The position numbers were made by a program, and so were the translations under genes. Shown here in pieces: positions 49,101 to 52,778 of a DNA stretch of 52,778 nucleotides (the first letter of the stretch is position 1; each line of letters opens with the position of its first letter). Source of the DNA: Symbiodinium natans (taxonomy: Eukaryota; Sar; Dinophyceae; Suessiales; Symbiodiniaceae); contig CAJNDS010000477.1 of NCBI GenBank assembly GCA_905221605.1, forward strand, positions 77,501 to 130,278. The letters are read 5' to 3'. Under the pieces are notes generated by a model. That model was not told the DNA's origin. It saw only the letters and a program-made list of their open reading frames with translations, and made no database searches.

Positions 49101-51220
49101 TGTAGGAGCCCAGGGCGGGCATCTCCCGGTCCTGAGCTTTGCACTGGTATCTCATCTCTGCTTCGGCCACACAAGCTTCCACAAAGGATTGGAACTTCCC
49201 AGACGCTGTTCCCGCAACCGTACACAGTTGACGTTTCCAAGTGGTATAAGACATTCCCAGCTCCCACGGAGTTTTGCCTGAGAAGTCAAAGTTTGGGATG
49301 TCCGTCAGCACCTTCCACTGCTCCTTGTCGGTTTCCATGCGATCATCTTGTCTAGATTTCTCGCTCGTCTCACGTCCTCCACGCACCAGCCCCGGCGACG
49401 TTGGCGCAGCCGGACCAACATGGCCTTCTTCTCCACGCACCAGCCCCGAGCCTGAAGGCGCACTCTGACCATGCTGTCCATCTTCCCCGCGCACCAGCCC
49501 CGCGCCTGCTGGCGCACTATGACCATGCTGGCCATCTTCCCCGCGCACCATCCCCGAGTCTGTAGGCGCATTCTGACCATATTGGCCATCTTCTCCGCGC
49601 ACCAGCCCCGGGAACGTAGGAGTTTGCCGGCCAGGATGGCCAACTTCCTCACACACCAGCCCCGGCGGCGGCGTGAGTCCCCAAGCATTCTGGCACCCAA
49701 GGTCTTCACGCCACGCATAGTGATTGTCCATCTTCTCCCTGTTGTTGCCCTGCCAACCCCACCATTCATTCTCGGCCTCGTCGGCGTCGAACTGCGGCTG
49801 ACCACTCGCTTCCTGGCAGTAAGCGTCCGGGGTCAAAGGGAAATGAGCAGCACGGTCGTTAGCACCTTCCACCAACACGTCCATGTCTTGCCTCAGTTGT
49901 CCCAACTCCTCCTGAACTGCCTCCTTCCAAGAATCTTCTTCGATCATGGCCACCCTGGCTAGCAAGGTCTCTGCGGCCTCTGCCACATGACTTGTCTGAT
50001 TGCTCAAGCTGTCCACCCGAGCCCGAAGTTCTTCCACTAGCATATCACCTGTGGCTGAACGCGACGCCCCAGTCTGCCCGGCTACGGTCTGCTGCAGGGC
50101 TTCCGCCTGGCAGTTCAGTCTGATGTCCTGGGCTTTCATGAGGTCCCGAAGTTTGGCAACCTGTGCTTCAAGCATTTCCATCTTGGCACTCATGGCTGCC
50201 TCCCGTTGCAGGAATCCATTCAACTCCCGCTGGTGACTTGCGTGATCCTGGACTTGCATTTCCAAGCTCTGCTTCACCTCATTCCTCATCTGTTCCATTG
50301 TTGCGCGCACTTCCATATCACCTCTAGCTTTGGCATCCACCAAGCCTTGGATGACTTCTTGCTGTCTCTGCAGGTCGGCATGAAGCTTCTCCATACCACG
50401 GACCATGTTTCCATAGCCCTCCTGCACGCCGTTGACTGTCTGACCAACATTCTCCAAAGCTGTAGCAAGCACTTCGGTCCGATACTGCACCCTGGAGGAC
50501 AATTCAATCATAGCCGCCTGGATGTCAGCTGCAAAAGAAATGTCGTCGGAGATGCTAGTTGCGAAGGATCTCAGTGCATCTGCCGGCATCTGGATCTGGG
50601 TCATCTGCCTGAAGGTCACGACAGGGGATTGCTGCAGCTCTGCTGAAGCTAATGCTGCTGCTGCTGCTTGTTGATGCGGAGTGGTGCTGGGAGCCCTTGG
50701 GCTCATAACCTCTTGGAGGTTATGAGCTTGAGGGTTGGTAGAAGGGGTAGTAGGAACCAGCGAATAATGACTAGGAGCAGGAGATCTACGAAACTGAATA
50801 GGTACGTCATCAAGAGGGTCGTAAGTAGATTGCATAGCTTACATGCACTACAAGCATGGACGAACCTCAACCCCAATCCTTCCCTCAAAAACCCACACCA
50901 TCGGCGATCTTTTGTCGCACTTGAGCCATGTCGAATGGCGGTACACTTCTCGAGTGTGCGTGTCATCTTGTACACTTCTCGAGTGTGCGTGTCATCTTGT
51001 ACACTTCTTGAGTGTGCGTGTCATCCTTGTGCAGGATCCGAAACAATTATTATTATGTTATATTTTCTCATATTTTATGATATTATATGATATTATACTC
51101 TATTATTAACAGGGAGCGGGTTCGATCGAGTATTACGCCGCTATGATCAGTGGCAGCGCAGCCAAGTTCACCACATTCAGAGATGAGTACGAGATCACCA
51201 CCTCCGACTTAAATTTTTGA
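34173..51220 (+). CDS. Unidentified multi-exon gene interrupted by element 2 in its last intron
   Basis: Exons by eye: 34173-34284 (NEQWIPDAYGSRMF); 34434-34571 joined in phase to 34631-34749 (TYNVSDNMTFEPNMSNYP); ~35546-35720 (NPFWKYKAWVTPEKIAPW); 35801-35897 joined in phase to 35968-36082 over a 70-bp GT-AG intron (QYCNLWNPTVTNWGACQT); 36131-36212; 36504-36588 (GKVLRMDGWSYKFARP); 36806-36893 (GGTTFSLKSADGG); 37663-37728 (VYLRSHRGEYLGI); 38363-~38486; 39244-39318; 41315-41386 joined in phase to 41481-41576 (EIIWGIGASWTTEIG); 42202-42315; 42378-42413 (LDTFAAALIAR); 51113-51220. Donors seem to include GC (41387, 42414) and GA (37729, 42316). Two blocks hint at fascin-like beta-trefoil repeats; otherwise I do not recognise the protein. 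It could be more than one gene. The last intron would be 42414-51112. Confidence 0.5.
36894..38362. other. Mostly intronic stretch of the unidentified gene
   Basis: Apart from the short exon at 37663-37728 I see no confident coding sequence. A minus-strand frame of 191 codons at 37013-37588 is open, but its repeated TKTDRG/DEDRP phrases come from a local duplication (CGGTCGGTCTTCGTCC-like, 37326-37360). Confidence 0.35.
39809..39829. repeat. CA microsatellite
   Basis: About ten CA units within the presumed intron after 39318. Confidence 0.9.
40365..40760. repeat. Degenerate GC-rich minisatellite (about 33-36-bp unit)
   Basis: About eleven imperfect copies of a unit like GGGCACTCCAGGGAGACTCT plus GGGGTT. 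The minus-strand frames (PSPRVSLECP-type repeats) and plus-strand frames are open because of the repeat. It lies in a presumed intron. Confidence 0.85.
42445..42449. repeat. Target-site duplication of element 2, left copy
   Basis: ATTAT, repeated at 51046-51050 on the other side. The flank is ATT-rich, so part of the match could be chance, but the LTR edges agree with it. Confidence 0.75.
42450..42784 (-). repeat. 3' LTR of element 2
   Basis: 335 bp; on the minus strand it begins TGTTTCGGATCC and ends CCTCCAAGA. It contains three tandem 29-bp units at 42680-42767. One base differs from the 5' LTR (AACCAACG here, AACCAGCG there on the + strand). Confidence 0.93.
42680..42767. repeat. Triple 29-bp repeat in the 3' LTR of element 2
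   Basis: Three head-to-tail copies beginning GTACACTTCTCGAGTGTGCG; the third has CTTGAG and one extra C. Each holds a small palindrome ACACT-TCTCG-AGTGT. They lie in the 5' (U3) part of the LTR, where promoter or enhancer elements sit. Confidence 0.9.
42785..42793 (-). promoter_or_regulatory. Polypurine tract of element 2
   Basis: On the minus strand GAGGAGGAG stands directly before the 3' LTR. Confidence 0.6.
43005..43730 (-). CDS. Element 2 RNase H domain, out of frame with Pol
   Basis: Minus-strand frame ending the element's coding part. GYSDASFA, CEAEVEGM and ADNTSAV give the D-E-D residues of copia RNase H, preceded by the usual connection sequence (LGSLLWLATKSRGDI) and followed by the tail ADLLTKSIP. 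It is +1 relative to the 2386-codon Gag-Pol frame. The switch must fall between 43760 and 43677; a run of five G (+ strand C 43753-43757) there is a likely indel site. The ATG at 43730 is unlikely to be a real start, since copia RNase H is made as part of Pol. Confidence 0.85.
   Translation of the reverse strand: MKESLEMSEKIQYTSRKTEAQRELGSLLWLATKSRGDIAAVIGAAATCLTRAPSEALRIAKGTWRYLRNTCFLAVLFKATTSSVLTGYSDASFAPGGSRSRTGTVVSWGASPIAWSSRRQALTAFSTCEAEVEGMASTVQDLLHVHALIKALTGRDLGLELKADNTSAVTLVTRERFVAHGWRTRHFALRASWLRDMTATRDILVEHAPGAGLVADLLTKSIPKCRLQILRPMMGLIDTSI
43675..50835 (-). CDS. Element 2 Gag-Pol polyprotein with dioxygenase-like domain
   Basis: 2386 codons on the minus strand. The first ATG (50835) lies inside the 5' LTR; a second (50706-50704) lies in the PBS. 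Order by residue: coiled-coil Gag (~85-330) and five 18-residue repeats (~394-484). Gag core follows, then two complete CCCH fingers (CPFLQKGSC...H at ~782-802; CRNHKKGTC...H at ~824-844). Protease LLDSGAN has DSG at ~1170. The 2OG-Fe(II) dioxygenase-like domain has HQD at 1437-1439, His 1508 and Arg ~1517. Integrase has Asp1702, Asp1772 and Glu1808 (DD35E). RT has FVDD at 2271-2274. The frame ends just after RT, where an apparent indel throws RNase H out of frame. No separate pol frame exists, so Gag and Pol would be made as one polyprotein. Confidence 0.92.
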   Translation of the reverse strand: MQSTYDPLDDVPIQFRRSPAPSHYSLVPTTPSTNPQAHNLQEVMSPRAPSTTPHQQAAAAALASAELQQSPVVTFRQMTQIQMPADALRSFATSISDDISFAADIQAAMIELSSRVQYRTEVLATALENVGQTVNGVQEGYGNMVRGMEKLHADLQRQQEVIQGLVDAKARGDMEVRATMEQMRNEVKQSLEMQVQDHASHQRELNGFLQREAAMSAKMEMLEAQVAKLRDLMKAQDIRLNCQAEALQQTVAGQTGASRSATGDMLVEELRARVDSLSNQTSHVAEAAETLLARVAMIEEDSWKEAVQEELGQLRQDMDVLVEGANDRAAHFPLTPDAYCQEASGQPQFDADEAENEWWGWQGNNREKMDNHYAWREDLGCQNAWGLTPPPGLVCEEVGHPGRQTPTFPGLVRGEDGQYGQNAPTDSGMVRGEDGQHGHSAPAGAGLVRGEDGQHGQSAPSGSGLVRGEEGHVGPAAPTSPGLVRGGRETSEKSRQDDRMETDKEQWKVLTDIPNFDFSGKTPWELGMSYTTWKRQLCTVAGTASGKFQSFVEACVAEAEMRYQCKAQDREMPALGSYSRYPSGYAGRLVVQLLRVLPERITAPAMEMTSSANEIHPVQILEELSGQVQPGGCSEQTSLTKFIRSLEPAGSATEAVQVLRRWKLARSRIQSLGLPEAAPFELLKGLQTLIARLEKKHDSLRTRMSLCRLDTSIQLGKAQGVELMLENIERELRLLSADEYSKSNTSGEHEISLANKGKGKGFKGKGKDGTKGVKGQEDKKKIPCPFLQKGSCSFGDRCYYKHPDASHQPPPTNPKTDAQRKKIPCRNHKKGTCKFGDKCRYLHEDAATAKAAAKASGTLMGVEKGAAAKAKASAAVPKASSVVLASVCKMARSDLLEDENSPSSSDSEMTHISEAASDESTASYARQSQDEFSEEEFLDTGPQRNPLWRLHMRPDEFLEWQRGQIMSAPRDFQMVTDGLDVAVGVMVNVAHLDQGLPAYNIPIDEEQEIVSVHDVLIMCEDNVARPGVIAWLLDLGPSRNELFLAAIESPRPPKVRQSRATGSQDPLPAEHMRPQSGDPYSEDLLRMSIVDILEQVDFKEGAAYFDSLGVEIVHDLVYLEVEHFHGIPELARIRLLELRGALMGSGSSQGSQARKAQAMTGDGDVGVLLDSGANEIVRTAPDPKPHRSRPSPLQLADGQSVQAWRTREGEIYIQTESGRSTLCGLCKLVDIGATFTWSPKGAALKLPPEVGDHWVSLGVRNGLPYLPWEHYRILRPMLTRQWKSRCSQATVQVNSDSEPVIATQEESQIIEWDEMGRAAMAQEEAVAHRAVDAKDGEEFAKALMGKENLTYVDIADVVARARLPCARTNRMNKIQNAGKQVNLWVFGAWSVGGLRGVTSITKERPWLTKILTKFISSQTSVPFLSFVVSQDVVFKPHQDPNDAAFDNVVIGFSEHKGGEVWIEADDESKLKPEEIAWRMVKAGGEPLAGTLQPTSGGKVVIFNGRKYHGTEPYEGSRKVLVAYVPRGWKNLDEKDQAALEDLGFKAPADNATPADHMPQAAASHTMSNATPPNNDPNEPLVHPISTTSGEVQGSVQASEQESLCLDGGGQDYDMGIEVEFGEEESLCHAAPAAPEGRLASEAFDEAPDLELPDSSFVTLERETEDDEAARRKTFQELAAQGLRHPHRRVKPADIALGSLAIDIAGPYKESFGGYKYFVVGIFTFQVEGMGLAFAVPATNRKVETILGATEIILAQLSAITGTKDSVVRLHSDNGLELVTSRFNEAINKKGIFRTTTVPYNPSSNGRAERQVQALKRGALQFLIEGGLERRFWPFCVMEAAACQRDIALGMRVPKLVPGDTVAIKLDHVEAFEPRAERAVFLSRNASMSKGAFVLVTRNGSHRLMRVRAPVKLEADDEKWRVASLDGKKFWVSSKGSVKEMDSETIDELPTLEERAHGPVDGDLVLGARLGEGAVVAKVAQSNEPKSCDKYHVETFEEEADAEEQERILNVLAKQKAGAETVSAKVFTTGTEEAQHRWFLAAQKEVASMEEMEVWDELPENPLELREHLGLKQTDEIPAILPMSLVCTEKPVLMQQDKHVLQQGAAIAAEQASAAILERVRLVVCGNYEDTSGIDTSAYASSNVDVNCLRVMYSELANHQEWEGMGFDVSHAFLYSDLKSKNTILMRPPKILQTLGLIKRGRLLRAKKGIYGLRSSPVSWELERDVLSEATLPPLAEDDLPGLKVHAVSDYAGMWVIRREDNQEIVAIVSMFVDDGLAFGLREALLRFGELVAKKWKVKWQGLLSRTPFAGHITRGAVELEYSKEIMFVGTQIRLNHRGVEISQHLWLLQELQKRQLIHLRGQESLPVLHEGELRDEREDPIHLAEN
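46310..46720 (-). other. 2OG-Fe(II) dioxygenase-like domain (TET/JBP-like pattern) in element 2
   Basis: Between protease and integrase. GAWSVGGLRGVT, then FKPHQDPND with His at 46525-46527 and Asp at 46519-46521, GGEVWIE, and KYHGTEPYEGSRKVLVAY with the distal His at 46312-46314 and the following Arg. All metal and cosubstrate positions of the fold are kept, unlike element 1. Likely an oxygenase acting on DNA or RNA bases; substrate unknown. Confidence 0.62.
49384..49653. repeat. Five tandem 54-bp units in element 2 gag
   Basis: In-frame units of 18 residues, each starting GLVRGEDGQ or a variant and ending in a Ser/Ala/Pro/Gly stretch, located between the coiled coil and the Gag core. Probably a flexible spacer that varies in copy number among element copies. 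Confidence 0.9.
50693..50710 (-). promoter_or_regulatory. Primer binding site of element 2 (anticodon-arm type)
   Basis: Minus strand GGTTATGAGCCCAAGGGC follows the 5' LTR. Its complement holds GGGCTCATAACC, the form of a tRNA-Met anticodon arm with CAT in the loop. Drosophila copia, which uses a tRNA-iMet half, has a very similar PBS (GGTTATGGGCCC). The ATG in the site is necessarily the complement of the CAU anticodon and is in frame with Gag. Confidence 0.6.
50701..50727. repeat. Perfect 12-bp palindrome across the 5' LTR/PBS border of element 2
   Basis: GCTCATAACCTC-TTG-GAGGTTATGAGC on the + strand. One arm is the PBS, the other the last bases of the LTR. Element 1 has the same arrangement with 7-bp arms (4847-4853 and 4862-4868). 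Confidence 0.9.
50711..51045 (-). repeat. 5' LTR of element 2, containing the first Gag codons
   Basis: 335 bp, one difference from the 3' LTR. The U3-side triple 29-bp repeat lies at 50941-51028. The Gag-Pol frame begins at an ATG within it (50835), so about 42 codons are LTR-encoded if that start is used. Confidence 0.93.
50941..51028. repeat. Triple 29-bp repeat in the 5' LTR of element 2
   Basis: Same units as at 42680-42767, about 100-200 bp upstream of the first Gag ATG in transcription direction; candidate promoter or enhancer elements. Confidence 0.9.
51046..51050. repeat. Target-site duplication of element 2, right copy
   Basis: ATTAT, matching 42445-42449. Confidence 0.75.
51113..51220 (+). 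CDS. Terminal exon of the host gene beyond element 2
   Basis: Preceded by an AT-rich tract and acceptor CTATTATTAACAG. It reads GAGSIEYYAAMISGSAAK, then FTTFRDEYEITTSDL, and stops at TGA 51218-51220. Phase 0 agrees with the exon 42378-42413 (LDTFAAALIAR) if that exon uses a GC donor at 42414. The sequence is clearly protein-like and not part of the element, which is why I place element 2 inside an intron. Confidence 0.6.
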   Translation, partial: GAGSIEYYAAMISGSAAKFTTFRDEYEITTSDLNF

Positions 51221-52778
51221 GACATCCCAAAGGTGATGCCATCCATATCGCGAAACATTTGAAGATGTTTCGCGTGTTTGAATCACGTTTACCACGGCGC
51301 ATCTTCCGCGCTTGCACATTTGGCCGGCCTGGCCCTTGCCTAGCGGCGCACATGCCAGAATTTTTTCGAGTGGTTGAGAGGCCTCACTCAGCTCCGCCTT
51401 ACACGAGTCCACGTCGGCTTGTGCTTGAGAGCTGAGGTCTTGAGGTCCATCTCTTTCCACTCGCGCTTCCCCACTTGCGTACTTTCAATTCAACCTCAAA
51501 TCGCGCGTGGGTTTGTTCTGGACTTGTGCCCGGCGACCGGTGCCTAGCAGGGCAGGGTGCAAAGGCACACTAAGGCACACTGCCGCCAAGCTTGTGGGCA
51601 AGCGTAACTTGAGAACGTGATCACCTAATTAGATTTGTCATTCAGTGACCAATGGCAACGCGTTAAGCTTCGAATGCCCTTTCAGAAATGGAAGGGCAGA
51701 AACGAGAGAATCTCAAGTTATCTTCAAATTCATGCACCACGAGGAAGCTTGCCAGTGCATGTTGAGTCGGCTTTGTTTGTTTGAACATCTGATACAGCTG
51801 TTGTTCACATGAACAGAAAATTGGACGTGAAATTCATGGAGAGAGACTTAATACTAGCATGTGAATATTGTGAATTTTGGTCCGTTACATTGCTTAAACT
51901 TATTAAGAGGAGGATCTTTTGCTTTACTTGTAGTCGCTTCATCTCGCATCGCTCGGTGTTTTTACGCATCAATCGGCGTCCATATTTGGGGAACGGCATT
52001 CTGCAGAGTTTTCTCCTAGTGTGTCGAAGTCGGCCTCGTCGTCATTTGACACAGTACTTTCATGCTTTTGTATGTTGGCAATGCCTTAATAAATCTAGCC
52101 CCTCAGCCCAAAACCCGATACATCGATCGGAATCTATATTGAGGGTCTACATTGGGAAATGGCGCTTTGCAGATTACATCTTTTGATGTGTCGAAGTCGG
52201 CTTCGTGCAGGCCCGAGACAGTGACTTCAATACGGTATTTGACAATGCTTCAAATTCTGTTTTCATCCCGAGGTTATTCAAATGACGGTTTTGTTTGCTG
52301 GGTGGGAGCACCTCAGTTGGTCAGCGAGGCCAATAGGCCGAAGCACTGCGCACTGCCAACACAGCGCCACCGGCCGTTGGACAGTTTCGTCATGATTGCA
52401 GGGCTTCAGCTCTGCAGAACGAGCATGCACATGGGTACGGGCAAGCACAATCGATGTATGATTTAGGCGGTTTTTGTTCAAATTGCAATAGGCAACAAGA
52501 CCCTGATCTACCTAGTACGAGATTTGGGCATCAAAATAGCGAGATTCACTTCGAATGGGCCGATATGTGAGAGAGAATACTTTAGAATGAAACTGCTAAT
52601 GTTCGCCTTGGATGGACTATAATCGATAATGTGTACTTCCCATGAAGAGCAATTTCTTGTAAACTCAATTGATTGATTAGTATTCATTGAACTATTAATT
52701 TAGAATCGTATTGGATTGATTAGGATCTCTAGATTTTTTCTTTTGTTTTCTTTGGAACGTCATTGATGTAACTGATTT
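51221..52778. other. AT-rich 3' flank with a degenerate duplication
   Basis: No convincing gene. About 51985-52045 and 52150-52210 are similar (both hold a GGGAA...GGC...TGCAGA stretch and then TGTGTCGAAGTCGGC), an imperfect local duplication about 165 bp apart. Frames at 51809-52186 and 52152-52466 are open by chance as far as I can see. Confidence 0.4.

Larger units (their letters stand above)
42450..51045 (-). mobile_element. Element 2: 8.6-kb Ty1/copia-type LTR retrotransposon, nearly intact
   Basis: Two 335-bp LTRs (50711-51045 upstream, 42450-42784 downstream on the minus strand) differ at a single base, with ATTAT duplications outside. PBS, one 2386-codon Gag-Pol frame, an RNase H frame and a PPT lie between. 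Domain order: Gag coiled coil, CCCH fingers, protease, dioxygenase-like domain, integrase, RT, RNase H. Apart from one apparent 1-nt frame break before RNase H it looks intact, so the insertion is very recent. It lies antisense in an intron of a host gene. It is related to element 1 in Gag architecture, PBS and the added dioxygenase, but lacks the methyltransferase, SGNH and Tpt1-like parts. Confidence 0.95.

Noticed and set aside
49305-49805. 166-codon minus frame and 163-codon plus frame with regular repeats
   Set aside because: Alternative frames of the 54-bp gag repeats of element 2.
50941-51028. CRISPR-like direct repeats
   Set aside because: Units are head-to-tail with no spacers, inside an LTR of a eukaryotic element.
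1-52778. Dinoflagellate spliced-leader relic (CCGTAGCCATTTTGGCTCAAG-type) marking retroposed genes
   Set aside because: I looked for it and its complement and saw no match beyond short chance overlaps.
1-52778. Bacterial or plasmid origin with operons and Shine-Dalgarno sites
   Set aside because: Intron-split motifs, LTR retrotransposons and telomere-like repeats show eukaryotic nuclear DNA.

Overview
The window looks like nuclear DNA of a dinoflagellate, most likely a symbiodiniacean or related Suessiales alga. The signs are long intron-rich genes all read on the + strand, introns whose donors appear to include GC and GA as well as GT, Arabidopsis-type TTTAGGG telomere-like tracts, huge simple repeats, and Ty1/copia-type LTR retrotransposons whose Gag carries CCCH zinc fingers. 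No bacterial organisation is present. All calls were made by eye from sequence; no search was run.

Layout. (1) 1-3180: C-terminal exons of a RING-containing SNF2 helicase (Rad5/SHPRH type), + strand. (2) 3181-4700: poorly resolved flank with possible decayed minus-strand coding. (3) 4701-18330: a 13.6-kb copia-type LTR element on the + strand (element 1) with 161-bp LTRs, an ACGCG target-site duplication (TSD), a primer binding site (PBS) and a polypurine tract (PPT). Beyond Gag, protease, integrase, RT and RNase H it carries a 2OG-Fe(II) dioxygenase-like domain (TET/JBP-like pattern), a cytosine-C5-methyltransferase-like domain, an SGNH-hydrolase-like domain, a Tpt1/KptA (RNA 2'-phosphotransferase)-like domain and a zinc ribbon. 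(4) 18336-33800: host DNA with scattered + strand exons (an EF-hand gene near 23-25.7 kb, an unidentified gene or gene series at 28.4-33.8 kb), a 0.94-kb CCACCACTT minisatellite, telomere-like tracts and a 55-nt G run. (5) 34.1-51.2 kb: an unidentified multi-exon + strand gene. Its last intron contains (6) 42450-51045, a second copia-type element (element 2) in antisense. Element 2 has 335-bp LTRs differing at one position, an ATTAT TSD and an almost intact 2386-codon Gag-Pol frame that also carries the dioxygenase domain, but between protease and integrase. (7) 51221-52778: AT-rich, no convincing gene.

How the parts may work together. Both elements have the parts for copia-style replication: structural protein, protease, integrase and RT/RNase H. 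The PBS just after the 5' LTR resembles the complement of a tRNA anticodon arm, as in Drosophila copia. A short inverted copy of that PBS lies in the end of the 5' LTR in both elements. The accessory enzymes of element 1 are all of nucleic-acid-modifying or hydrolytic families. The most interesting idea here, which is inference, is that a retrotransposon brings its own DNA/RNA modification kit. DNA methyltransferases in dinoflagellate retrotransposons are already known; the dioxygenase + SGNH + Tpt1-like combination is the part I do not recognise as described.
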